From: Fen-1135 sp963705275 | GTDB lineage: Bacteria; Desulfobacterota; Syntrophia; Syntrophales; UBA2185 | Assembly: GCA_963705275.1 (NCBI GenBank) | Contig: OY970063.1 | Coordinates: 868,001-932,000, forward strand | DNA length: 64,000 nucleotides | Reading direction: 5' to 3' | Shown here: positions 8,512-16,223 of the stretch, piece by piece | How the letters are laid out: every line of letters begins with the position of its first letter | How positions within the stretch are numbered: position 1 is the stretch's first letter | Position numbers and translations under genes: made by a program | Notes under the pieces: generated by a model | What the model saw: the letters and a program-made list of their open reading frames with translations, nothing else | Database searches by the model: none | What the model was told of the DNA's origin: nothing

Positions 8512-9075
8512 TTAGAATTTGACCTGTGGGGCTGTCTTGGCCTGAGACGGCGCCTCAAAAAAAGCTGCTCCATGGAAACCAAACATTCCTGCAAATAGAT
8601 TCCCGGGAAAACTTCTGATCGCAACGTTGTAAGCTCTCACAGCGTCATTATATCGCTTTCTTTCCACGGCAATCCGGTTTTCAGTTCCCGCAAGCTCGTC
8701 CTGAAGGCGCATAAAATTCTGGTTGGATTTGAGATCTGGATACCGTTCAACCACAACCAGGAGTCTGCTTAAGGCGCCGGACAATTCATTATTGGCGCTG
8801 ATTTTATCCGGCACATTCGCCGCGCCGCCCACCTTTGCCCTCGCATTGGTAACTTCAACGAGGACATCTTTTTCCTGCTTGGCATAACCTTTTACCGTCT
8901 CCACAAGGTTGGGAATCAGGTCAAAACGCCGCTGCAGCTGATTTTCCACCTGCGCCCAGGATGCTTTAACAGTCTCATCCAAAGAAACGAAGGTGTTGTA
9001 ATTGGAGTATAGAAAAAGTACAAGGGCAAGAACAATTACTCCTACAATAATGAGATTTCTCTTCCCGCTGGTCAT
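8512..9075 (-). CDS. lemA: LemA family protein
   Basis: LemA-type membrane protein of 187 residues. One N-terminal membrane segment (near residues 7-24, LIIVGVIVLALVLFLYS) is followed by a long helical domain with the family hallmarks: YNTFVSLDETVKASWAQVEN, QRRFDLIPNLVETVKGYA, the LLVVVERYPDLKSNQNF segment and the RYNDAVRAYNVAIRSFPGN motif. Ends with a short variable tail. It is the last gene of a leftward group with a TPM-domain protein and a nucleotidyltransferase; LemA and TPM proteins are very often neighbours. The molecular role of LemA is not established. Confidence 0.93.
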   Translation of the reverse strand: MTSGKRNLIIVGVIVLALVLFLYSNYNTFVSLDETVKASWAQVENQLQRRFDLIPNLVETVKGYAKQEKDVLVEVTNARAKVGGAANVPDKISANNELSGALSRLLVVVERYPDLKSNQNFMRLQDELAGTENRIAVERKRYNDAVRAYNVAIRSFPGNLFAGMFGFHGAAFFEAPSQAKTAPQVKF

Positions 9076-9145
9076 GTCACACCTCCCGATATAATCTGCA
9101 ATTTTTTAGGAATCGCATTCACTACGCTTTGCGGCCGGAGTGATT

Positions 9146-9877
9146 TCATACACTCATGCCGTCAACGATGGCGGATAGCTTTTCGATTTCCTTTACATAA
9201 TCTGTAAAAACATTGTTAATCTCGGAAGCGGCAACCCGGTCAATGTCTTCCTTGATATCTGCACATTTCAGGAAAATAAGAGGGTCAACAGAATATTCCC
9301 TGGCGACAGCATTAATTATATCCCTTCGCGCCTGGGGTATTTCAATTCCCTTGAGGTATAAAAGAGCTCTGAATATGGAAATGAATGCCGTGAAAGATGC
9401 TTTGATGAGCTCGCGTATCTGCCGTGCCCGTCCTTCCGCTTCCAGGTAGCCCCTCCTCAAGTGAACCAACTTCCCCTTAAACTCTCTCTCAGCCTGCAAA
9501 CGGAGATGGCACGGCTCAAAGGACAGTCCACCGAGGACATCCTCACCGTTGACTGTGACATAATGTTTCTTCATAGAGAGGAATTCAATGGGATATGTAT
9601 CGCGGGAAGACAATATTTCCGCCTTCGTCATGAAAAGAGGAATTGCTGCCTTACGCTTCCGCCACCGGGCGACCGTGCTGAAAGCCCTATCCAGATTGTC
9701 AATTCCTCCTTCGGATAGGACTATGAGAAAATTGATATCTGACTTCCCGGGAACGTAATGGCCGCTTGCCCCGCTTCCATAGAGGATAATGGAAATGAGA
9801 TCACTGCCAAAAACGTTCTTGAAGTCATCCGTGAACTCTTCAAAAATATCTTCAGGATTTTTCGGTACCTTTGCCAT
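9146..9877 (-). CDS. Nucleotidyltransferase-fold protein
   Basis: The first 90 residues contain a minimal nucleotidyltransferase motif: ILYGSGASGHYVPGKSDINF, with the G-S pair and a downstream S-D-x-N where the family normally has DxD, so the second metal-binding acid is replaced by asparagine and activity is doubtful. The rest is a helical domain with no recognised motif (resembling substrate-binding helices). The ATG at 9877 is chosen because GAGAGG lies eight bases upstream; a GTG three codons earlier is also open. It lies between the TPM-domain gene and lemA, only 15 bases from the former. Target molecule unknown. Confidence 0.65.
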   Translation of the reverse strand: MAKVPKNPEDIFEEFTDDFKNVFGSDLISIILYGSGASGHYVPGKSDINFLIVLSEGGIDNLDRAFSTVARWRKRKAAIPLFMTKAEILSSRDTYPIEFLSMKKHYVTVNGEDVLGGLSFEPCHLRLQAEREFKGKLVHLRRGYLEAEGRARQIRELIKASFTAFISIFRALLYLKGIEIPQARRDIINAVAREYSVDPLIFLKCADIKEDIDRVAASEINNVFTDYVKEIEKLSAIVDGMSV

Positions 9878-9892
9878 GTCGATCACCTCTCG

Positions 9893-10660
9893 TCAGAAGT
9901 CGCCGCTCGCTCCGCCGCCACCGCTTCCACCGCCGCCGAAGCCGCCGAAGCCGCCGCCGCCAAAACTCCCAAAACCCCCACTGCCTCCTCCTCTACCGGT
10001 AAATGCCAGGAGCAGCAGCCAGGGGAGGAGGTCCCTTCCCTGCCTCGTTCCCAAGAGTGAAACCAGTATCACGATAATGATGATCAGGGGCAATAAGCCG
10101 CCTCTCTGTCTCACTCTCTTCTCTCCCGGCTGCGCAACGGGTGCACCACCTGTGATGGATACATTGGCGGATTTGGCCACAATGGAAGCCACGGCGGTTG
10201 CGGTATTGGAAAGTCCCTGCCCGAAGTCACCCTTCTTGAAATACGGAATTGCGTACCTGTCACGAATTTCACCAACCAGTCCATCCGGGAGGATGCCTTC
10301 AACGCCGTATCCGGTTTCGATTCTAAATTTCCGCTCCTTCAGGGCGAGGAAAATCAAAACGCCCTTGTCTTCTCCCTTTTTGCCTATGCCCCAGGCCTTG
10401 TATAAGCTGTTGACATAATCGTTCAGTTCGTTATCACCTATACTTTCCACCGTGACAACAACAATGGCAGTCCCCGTTTTTTCCATGACCTCGTGAGCGA
10501 GACCCTCCATGCGGTTCTTATAGTCCGGCGGGATCACGCGGGCAAAATCATTGACAGCCCCAACCGGTTTAGGAAAATTGTCTGCGGCCCCTGATGCAGC
10601 TCCAAAAAGAAGCGCGATAACACCCAGTGCGAGGAGAATTTTCCGGGTTCGTTTGGACAC
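9893..10660 (-). CDS. TPM-domain membrane protein (YgcG family)
   Basis: 255 residues: signal sequence or N-terminal membrane segment (ILLALGVIALLFGAASG), a TPM_phosphatase domain (residues about 35-165, with VNDFARVIPP, KGVLIFLALKERKFRIETGYG and GILPD), a second membrane segment (LLPLIIIIVILVSLLG), and a C-terminal tail almost entirely Gly/Ser/Phe. This is the classic YgcG architecture. The start is a GTG with no clear ribosome site; the frame is open further upstream into nadD, so the exact N-terminus is uncertain. Co-location with lemA is the usual arrangement. Role in envelope maintenance is suspected for the family but unproved. Confidence 0.88.
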   Translation of the reverse strand: MSKRTRKILLALGVIALLFGAASGAADNFPKPVGAVNDFARVIPPDYKNRMEGLAHEVMEKTGTAIVVVTVESIGDNELNDYVNSLYKAWGIGKKGEDKGVLIFLALKERKFRIETGYGVEGILPDGLVGEIRDRYAIPYFKKGDFGQGLSNTATAVASIVAKSANVSITGGAPVAQPGEKRVRQRGGLLPLIIIIVILVSLLGTRQGRDLLPWLLLLAFTGRGGGSGGFGSFGGGGFGGFGGGGSGGGGASGDF

Positions 10661-10704
10661 AGACCGATTGGCGGTATTCTTAGGATTAGACGTATGGGTA
10701 CCTG

Positions 10705-11358
10705 CTATTTGGAGTTCCTGTACAGAGAGTTTTTCATAATGTAATGACGGACAGTTTCAGGAACGAGGTATTTGATGGACCTGCCCTCTCTTGCCCTTTG
10801 CCTGATATCGCTGGACGAGATATCCAGAAAAGTAACACCCCTGAAATAAATTACGTGCCCCGTAGGCCCCCTGAGACCCTTCACGCTATCATCATACTTA
10901 AACCGGGAAGCGAAATCAGAGGGAAGAATCCCTTCCAGACCCCTGTCCTCGTAACCGGGTCTTGTCATAACGACAAAACTACATAACAGCAGCAGCCTCT
11001 GCCAGTCTTTCCAACTCTGGATTGCGTGAAAGGCATCCTGCCCCAGGATGAAATACAATTCCAGATCTGTCATGTATTTCTTAAGAATGTAATCAACGGT
11101 TTCCACCGAGTAAGACTTGTCTTCGCGCTGCTTCTCCACATCGGAGAATGTAAATACCGGGTTCCCTTCAATAGCCATCTTAATCATCTGTTCCCGGTGA
11201 TGAAATGATGTTATATCGCCGTCTATTTTGTGCGGCGGCTTTGCAGCCGGAACAAAAATGATCCTGTTCAGATCAAAGATTTCAAGCACTTCCTCGGCGC
11301 ATCTGAGATGGCCATTATGTATCGGATCGAATGTGCCTCCTAATAATCCCCATTTCAT
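10705..11358 (-). CDS. nadD: Nicotinate-nucleotide adenylyltransferase
   Basis: Adenylates nicotinate mononucleotide to deamido-NAD in NAD synthesis. The N-terminal LGGTFDPIHNGHL segment has the T/HxGH nucleotidyltransferase signature, ILGQDAFHAIQSWKDWQ is the NaMN-binding region, and LDISSSDIRQRAREGRS is the C-terminal ISSTxIR-type phosphate-binding motif. 217 residues, normal length. Its ATG overlaps the proA stop by four bases (ATGA), indicating translational coupling. The proA-nadD order is common in deltaproteobacteria. Confidence 0.95.
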   Translation of the reverse strand: MKWGLLGGTFDPIHNGHLRCAEEVLEIFDLNRIIFVPAAKPPHKIDGDITSFHHREQMIKMAIEGNPVFTFSDVEKQREDKSYSVETVDYILKKYMTDLELYFILGQDAFHAIQSWKDWQRLLLLCSFVVMTRPGYEDRGLEGILPSDFASRFKYDDSVKGLRGPTGHVIYFRGVTFLDISSSDIRQRAREGRSIKYLVPETVRHYIMKNSLYRNSK

Positions 11359-12611
11359 GTTCTCACCTGTCCATTCCCGTAGATAATAAATTTTGTTGTC
11401 GTCAGCTCTTCCAGCCCCATGGGACCAAAGGCATGAAGTTTTGTCGTGCTGATACCTATTTCTGCGCCGAGACCCAACTCAAACCCGTCACTGAAACGTG
11501 TAGACGCATTGACGAGGACAGTGGACGAGTTGACTTCATTTAAGAAGCGCTGCGCGTTTTGGTAATTGCTTGTGATGATTGATTCCGTGTGCAGGGAGCC
11601 GTATTTTTCAATATGGGCTACAGCCTCATCAAGGTCATCGACGACGCGCACGGACAAAATGAGGTCGAGGTATTCCTGATACCAATCTTCCTCTTTTGCC
11701 TGCTCAACATCTTTGAGGATTCGTCTTGTCCTGTCGCAACCTTTCAAAACGACGCCCGCTTTCTTGAAATGACGGGCAACCAATGGCAGAAATTCCCCCG
11801 CAATATCCTGATGGACAAGCAGGGTCTCCATGGCATTGCAAACGCCGGGACGCTGGGTCTTTGCGTTCATGCAAATATTCACAGCCATCTCCAAATCAGC
11901 GCCGGCATCCACAAATACGTGGCATACTCCTTTGTAATGCTTGATGACGGGAATCTTTGATTCATTGACAACAGCCCTGATCAGGTCTTCGCCCCCTCTC
12001 GGGATGATCAGGTCTATATATTCCTCAAGCTGCAGCATCTCGCGGACTGCTTCCCTCTCGGTCATGGGGATCACCTGAATGGCTTCTTCCGGAATGGCCT
12101 GATTCTTTAAGACGCCCTGAAGAATCTTTGCAATCGCAATATTAGAGTTTATAGCCTCAGACCCTCCGCGCAGGATGACGGCGTTGCCCGATTTGAGACA
12201 TAGGGCGGCTGCATCAACCGTTACGTTGGGACGGGATTCATAGATGATACCGATTACACCCAGAGGGATTCTCATGCGACCGACGACAAGGCCATTTGGT
12301 CTGCGCCACATGGATGTTACTTTTCCTATCGGATCCGGGAGGCAGGCCACTTCTCTTATGCCTTTTGCAATGCCCTCAATTGTACTTTCGTTCAAGGTGA
12401 GCCTGTCAATCAACGCGGCGGAAAGGCCCATCTGCCCGGCTTTCTCAAGATCCTTCGCATTTTCCTTCATAAGAAAGCCGGTTTGCCTGGTTAGGGCCTC
12501 GGCCATCTCCGAAAGAGCACTGTCTTTTGCGTCCGACGACAAGCGGGCGAGCACTGCTGCCGCCTTCTTCGCATTTCTTGCTATTTCTATGACGCGTGAC
12601 CGGATATCCAT
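11355..12611 (-). CDS. proA: Gamma-glutamyl phosphate reductase
   Basis: NADPH-dependent reduction of gamma-glutamyl phosphate to glutamate semialdehyde in proline synthesis. An aldehyde-dehydrogenase fold with IGIIYESRPNVTVDAAALC, LKSGNAVILRGGSEA, the cysteine in RPGVCNAMETLL (nucleophile) and the C-terminal FGPMGLEELTTTKFI motif. Starting at ATG 12611 gives 418 residues, the family's usual size; the open frame runs 22 codons further upstream to a TTG but those residues are not family-like. First gene of a leftward group followed by nadD, TPM, nucleotidyltransferase and lemA genes. Confidence 0.95.
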   Translation of the reverse strand: MDIRSRVIEIARNAKKAAAVLARLSSDAKDSALSEMAEALTRQTGFLMKENAKDLEKAGQMGLSAALIDRLTLNESTIEGIAKGIREVACLPDPIGKVTSMWRRPNGLVVGRMRIPLGVIGIIYESRPNVTVDAAALCLKSGNAVILRGGSEAINSNIAIAKILQGVLKNQAIPEEAIQVIPMTEREAVREMLQLEEYIDLIIPRGGEDLIRAVVNESKIPVIKHYKGVCHVFVDAGADLEMAVNICMNAKTQRPGVCNAMETLLVHQDIAGEFLPLVARHFKKAGVVLKGCDRTRRILKDVEQAKEEDWYQEYLDLILSVRVVDDLDEAVAHIEKYGSLHTESIITSNYQNAQRFLNEVNSSTVLVNASTRFSDGFELGLGAEIGISTTKLHAFGPMGLEELTTTKFIIYGNGQVRT

Positions 12612-12870
12612 GTAAATGTTTTCCCTGAGTATCGGCACATACTTTTTCGGCATGTTACCAACAATAGACGTTGACAAAACAGCGAGAGTTTATGTATTAA
12701 CCGCCATCAAATTGAGCAAGCGGGTAAATTCTTTTCAGATGTTTGTTACTCTACCGAACGGCCGGGATAGTGTCAAGTTCATTTGTGACAATTCCCAGTA
12801 AGTCTCAGTATATCTGTGAAATATTATACCCGATGCTGCAAGATTTCTAAGTCACGAACGGCTGATAAGA

Positions 12871-13947
12871 ATGAACAGCATATGTATCAAAGCAGGCAAG
12901 CGGGCCTATGAAATCATCCATGATGGCGGTTTTAATTTTGACCGCATTACGACGTATTTCGGCCCGGCGACCGGTCCCCGTTGGCTGCTTGCGAGCGGCT
13001 TCGACCTGACCCTTATGACGCATGGACTCCTCGGATGCGTCAAGGCGACGCACCTTGTCGGTTCATCGGCAGGAGCAATGCGGTTCGCTGCCTGGCTGCA
13101 ACCTGAGCCGGAAAAGAGTTACCGGGCTCTTATGGAATCCTACATCTGCACGACCTACAAGAGAAACGAGACCCCGGTCACCGTCCTGGAATCCCTGATG
13201 GGCATAGTCAATTCATATATTGAGGACGATGCCCTGCCCTTTGCGCTCTCCAATAAGAAGTACCGTCTGGCAATCATCACTGCCCGTGCGAGAAACCTCG
13301 TGGCTTCCGAATTGAACTGGGTACAGCAACTTGGTCTCAGCATAGGCTTTCTCCTCAATGCCATCAAGAGATCATACATCCATTATTTTGCCGAACGTGT
13401 TGTATTCTATAACGGGCCAAAACCTCCGCCCTTTTGTCTAAGGCCGGGTTTCCGCGGACGGTACATTCCACTCAACGCGATCAATTTCAAGTACGCCGTG
13501 GCGGCCTCGGGCGCCATTCCTCTGGTAGTTGCCGGAGTGAGAAACATCTATGGGGCGCCTTTCGGGATATACCGGGATGGAGGTCTGATCGATTATCACC
13601 TGACCCACAACTATGCCGCAACGAATGACGATATCGTGCTGTTCTTCAATCATCAGGAAAGGATTGTGCCGGGATGGCTGGATAAGAAGCTCTCCTATCG
13701 TCTGCCGCAAGCTGACGATCTTGATAATGTCTTGATGATTCATCCATCCCACGATTTTATCGCGCAGCTCCCCGGAGGGAAAATACCTGATCGGGACGAT
13801 TTTGCAATCTTCGTAGACGATCCTGCCACCAGGATCAAGAACTGGTGGAATGCGGTGGAACGTGCACAGCCCCTGGGAGAGGAATTCCTGGAACTTGTAG
13901 AAAGCAAGAAGATCAGAAACGTTGTGGAAAAGATAGAGATTCAGTGA
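12871..13947 (+). CDS. Patatin-like phospholipase
   Basis: 358-residue patatin-type lipid acyl hydrolase. The nucleophile elbow is GSSAG (serine near residue 66) and the partner aspartate is in YRDGGLIDYH (near residue 235), giving the Ser-Asp dyad. The usual GGGxRG oxyanion loop is not obvious; GPATGPR lies at about its position. No signal peptide, so it is probably cytoplasmic or membrane-peripheral. Only a weak ribosome site precedes the ATG. It is followed 13 bases later by a radical SAM gene in the same direction. Substrate lipid unknown. Confidence 0.8.
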   Translation: MNSICIKAGKRAYEIIHDGGFNFDRITTYFGPATGPRWLLASGFDLTLMTHGLLGCVKATHLVGSSAGAMRFAAWLQPEPEKSYRALMESYICTTYKRNETPVTVLESLMGIVNSYIEDDALPFALSNKKYRLAIITARARNLVASELNWVQQLGLSIGFLLNAIKRSYIHYFAERVVFYNGPKPPPFCLRPGFRGRYIPLNAINFKYAVAASGAIPLVVAGVRNIYGAPFGIYRDGGLIDYHLTHNYAATNDDIVLFFNHQERIVPGWLDKKLSYRLPQADDLDNVLMIHPSHDFIAQLPGGKIPDRDDFAIFVDDPATRIKNWWNAVERAQPLGEEFLELVESKKIRNVVEKIEIQ

Positions 13948-13960
13948 GGCATGATAGTAA

Positions 13961-14920
13961 GTGGGCGCTGAAACTATCTCACGGCGAAATGTCGACCGTC
14001 TTAAGGGTATCCTGAAAAGCTGCACCCTCTGTCCCAGGAAATGCCTGGTCGACAGGACGATAGGCGAATTAGGATTCTGCCGTCTCAGCGATGGCGTTAA
14101 AGTTAGCCACGCCCTGCCTCATTTTGGCGAGGAGCCGCCTATTTCAGGGACCCGGGGCGCCGGGACAATCTTCCTGTCATCCTGCAATCTGAAATGCATC
14201 TACTGCCAGAACTATCAGCTAAGTCATGACATTTCCCGGAAACTGACAGACGCTCACGAACTTTCCGCAATCATGCTGGCGCTAGAGAAGAAAAATTGTC
14301 ACAACATAGAGCCCGTTACGCCCACTCCCCAGATACCTCAGGTCATGGAAGCCCTTCTCCTCGCGCGTCAAGGAGGTTTGCTTCTTCCCCTCGTTTACAA
14401 TTGCGGCGGTTATGAGAACCCGGAGGTTCTGAAGATAATGGAAGGCATGGTGGACATCTACCTGCCGGACTTTAAATACGGCACGGAGCAGGACGCCGTG
14501 GCCCTTTCCGGGGTGAAGGATTATGCCGCCCACGCCCTTTCCTCAATAAAAGAGATGGTGCGTCAGGTGGGAGTTGAACTTTTGATGGAAGAGGGCGTGG
14601 CAAAAAGGGGGATTATCATCCGCCATCTGGTCATCCCCGGATTTATATCGAACAGCCTCGAGGTTCTCGGACTAATCAAAACGCATGTATCCCTTTCTGT
14701 GCCTCTCAGCATCATGTCGCAGTATACACCCATGCCCTCTGTCGCGAATCATCCCCATCTGGGGAAAAGGGTCACGCGCGAGGAATATGAGCTCGTCGTA
14801 AATCACGCCCTCGACATGGGTTTTGAAACCATCTTTACCCAGGACGTTGACGACCGAGCGCTGGCCCCGGACTTTGCGCAAAAAAGGCCGTTCAACTGGC
14901 ACGAATGTGATACCGTATAA
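13961..14920 (+). CDS. Radical SAM protein, PflX/PflA-like
   Basis: 319 residues with the radical SAM cluster motif CNLKCIYC (CxxxCxxC) near residue 79 and an extra N-terminal cysteine group CTLCPRKC near residue 21. The VTPTPQIPQV and YNCGGYENPEVL segments and the C-terminal QYTPMPSV are typical of the PflX (COG1313) branch, whose reaction is unknown but which resembles glycyl-radical enzyme activases. Start is a GTG. No glycyl-radical enzyme is present in the window. Its stop codon lies only about five bases from the first integron-type attC-like site, so the cassette cluster was inserted right behind it. Confidence 0.85.
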   Translation: MGAETISRRNVDRLKGILKSCTLCPRKCLVDRTIGELGFCRLSDGVKVSHALPHFGEEPPISGTRGAGTIFLSSCNLKCIYCQNYQLSHDISRKLTDAHELSAIMLALEKKNCHNIEPVTPTPQIPQVMEALLLARQGGLLLPLVYNCGGYENPEVLKIMEGMVDIYLPDFKYGTEQDAVALSGVKDYAAHALSSIKEMVRQVGVELLMEEGVAKRGIIIRHLVIPGFISNSLEVLGLIKTHVSLSVPLSIMSQYTPMPSVANHPHLGKRVTREEYELVVNHALDMGFETIFTQDVDDRALAPDFAQKRPFNWHECDTV

Positions 14921-14924
14921 ATAA

Positions 14925-14985
14925 TGTACTGAGCCTTGATCCAGCAGCCCATGGGGCTGCCATCGGCTCTAGCGACTTGTTAGCC
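14925..14985 (-). repeat. attC-like site A (after the GNAT cassette)
   Basis: Begins with GGCTAAC (14985-14979), whose TAA is the GNAT stop codon, and shares with site B the internal block AGTCGCTAGRGCCGATRGCA and a GCAGCCC arm. The far end lacks a good GTTRRRY box and runs straight into sequence next to the radical SAM gene stop, as expected at the outer junction of a cassette inserted in a secondary site. Confidence 0.6.
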
Positions 14986-15486
14986 ATTTGCCAGAAATCC
15001 TTCATGAAACACAACAATGCCTTTTGGAACCTTTTCGATAAACGGCAAAGCAAAGAAAACTTCTTGAGGAATTCCCTCGTGAACCAGTTCTGGGAAATTC
15101 TGGAAACCTAGCCGCTTATAGTAGTTCGGGTGACCCACAAGAACGCAACCTTTGCCACCCAACTTTTTAAGCAAAGACAACCCTTCACTGATAAGGGATT
15201 TTCCAATTCCTTTTCTTTGATACTCCGGCAACACCGAAACAGGCCCGAGTCCGTACCAACCTATTGTACCGTCAGATATTGTTACTGGCGAAAAAGCAAT
15301 ATGGCCTACCACCTGTCCCTCAATCTCTGCAACCAGCGAAATGGTCAGTGCCTTGGCGGTGCGTAGCGCCGCGATGATCAACTGCTCCGTGTGATTGCTG
15401 ATTGCGAGAGTCTCGAAAGCCTTTATGGTGACGTCCGCTATCGCTTTGATGTCCAACTCGGTTTCGTTGCGGATAGTAATGTTCAT
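14980..15486 (-). CDS. GNAT-family N-acetyltransferase (cassette-borne)
   Basis: 168-residue acetyltransferase carried on an integron-type cassette. It has the GNAT acetyl-CoA motif SVLPEYQRKGIGKSL and a following GCVLVGHPNYYKRLGF segment typical of YhbS-like N-acetyltransferases. The ATG at 15486 (MNITIRNE) is preferred; an ATG at 15510 in frame is only eight bases from the preceding attC-like site and is an alternative. The stop codon TAA lies in the GGCTAAC box of site A. Acceptor substrate cannot be told; the cassette setting fits an adaptive or resistance-like function but this is inference. Confidence 0.85.
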   Translation of the reverse strand: MNITIRNETELDIKAIADVTIKAFETLAISNHTEQLIIAALRTAKALTISLVAEIEGQVVGHIAFSPVTISDGTIGWYGLGPVSVLPEYQRKGIGKSLISEGLSLLKKLGGKGCVLVGHPNYYKRLGFQNFPELVHEGIPQEVFFALPFIEKVPKGIVVFHEGFLANG

Positions 15487-15518
15487 GCCAACCAGCACCT
15501 TATTTCTCATATGTTTGG

Positions 15519-15583
15519 GGCTAACGAAAAGCTAAGTTGGAGCGGCCCAGCGGGCTGCTATCGGCCCTAGCGACTGGTTATGC
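15519..15583 (-). repeat. attC-like site B (between BrnTA and GNAT cassettes)
   Basis: 65 bases from GCATAAC (15583-15577) to GTTAGCC (15525-15519) on the minus strand, with an imperfect inner dyad around GCAGCCCGCTGGGC. The end box pairs loosely with the start box, as in attC sites. It carries the brnA stop codon at one end and lies eight bases before the first possible GNAT start at the other. Confidence 0.7.
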
Positions 15584-15818
15584 GCTCTTTTGATAATGAG
15601 AAGCGTACCAATCAACTACTTCTCTGATCATTCTCTGGTAAGACGTTTTCTGAGCCCTTGCTTGTTCTTTAAAAAAGTTGATGCTGGATTTTTTTAAAGC
15701 AATGGTTACTTTCACATTATCTTCTTTTAATACTAACTTATCCGGTGAAGGCAGAAAGTCTTTAACGACTCTCAGGTCGTCCCATAGGTTCTTCAGTATA
15801 TTTTGTTTTGGTCTTCAT
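15578..15818 (-). pseudogene. brnA: BrnA-type antitoxin, frameshifted
   Basis: Antitoxin of the BrnT/BrnA type II toxin-antitoxin system. The start (MKTKTKYTEEPMG) is in one frame, and after a one-base shift near 15776-15786 the rest follows: DLRVVKDFLPSPDKLVL, KVTIALKKSSINFFKEQA (a ribbon-helix-helix region) and SYQRMIREVVDWYASHYQ. The stop codon is within attC-like site B. Its ATG overlaps the end of the brnT frame, the usual operon arrangement. Without the shift the protein would be about 80 residues, normal for BrnA. Either a true mutation or a sequencing error. Confidence 0.7.
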
Positions 15819-16079
15819 AGATTTTCCTTTCTTTTCTCCAATAGCCCGCACCATAGATGCGAATGACATTACCACGATACGTAAACCTAACCGTTAGGAT
15901 ACCCTCGCCGACAACACCCATACAGTAATACCACTCTTCATCAGTCCTATGGGTAATATCTTCCGCGATAACACGGTGGGGTCAAGAAAAGCCTGTTGTG
16001 CAGTTATAAAAGAAACTCCATGCTTTGATTGATTTTCTTTACTCTTTTCCTCGTCCCATGCGAAGGTCGCTCTTTTTAT
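15793..16079 (-). pseudogene. brnT: BrnT-type ribonuclease toxin, frameshifted
   Basis: The toxin of a BrnT/BrnA pair (RelE-like RNase fold). The first part reads FAWDEEKSKENQSKHGVSF, the classic BrnT N-terminus, then AQQAFLDP; after a one-base shift next to a CCCC run (about 15975-15983) the frame continues VIAEDITHRTDEEWYYCMGV, the TVRFTYRGNVIRIYGAGYW segment and KERKIYEDQ. No good start codon is visible in the first frame (ATA at 16079 sits where ATG would be expected). Damage in both partners suggests the pair is dead, unless the indels are artefacts. Confidence 0.7.
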
Positions 16080-16161
16080 GAGCTTACTATGTCAGAATTA
16101 TGTAAATATTGCAATATAATAATATGGGTATATATATGGCTGTTATGGGGATACATTGACT

Positions 16162-16223
16162 GCATAACGATGCGACTCAGCGGGACCGAAGCAATCGGCG
16201 ATCCGGTTAGCAGCTCGTTAGCT
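16162..16223 (-). repeat. attC-like site C (upstream of the BrnTA cassette)
   Basis: 62 bases on the minus strand from AGCTAAC (16223-16217) to GTTATGC (16168-16162). The two ends pair as GCTAACGA with TCGTTATGC, and a central CCGA...TCGG stem is present. Less similar to sites A and B than they are to each other, as is usual for attC sites of different cassettes. Confidence 0.55.

Larger units (their letters stand above)
14925..16223 (-). mobile_element. Integrase-less cluster of integron cassettes (CALIN-like)
   Basis: Three attC-like sites in the same orientation (minus strand) delimit two cassettes: one with BrnT/BrnA remnants (about 640 bases) and one with a GNAT acetyltransferase (about 600 bases). 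In both cassettes the terminal stop codon lies inside the TAAC box of the following site, a hallmark of integron cassettes. No integron integrase or attI site was found in the window. Further decayed cassettes may lie upstream at 16224-17650. Confidence 0.65.

Noticed and set aside
9893..10000. Repetitive CCGCCGCC-rich stretch that might be a tandem repeat locus
   Set aside because: It encodes the Gly/Ser/Phe-rich tail normal for TPM-domain (YgcG) proteins; no perfect repeat unit.
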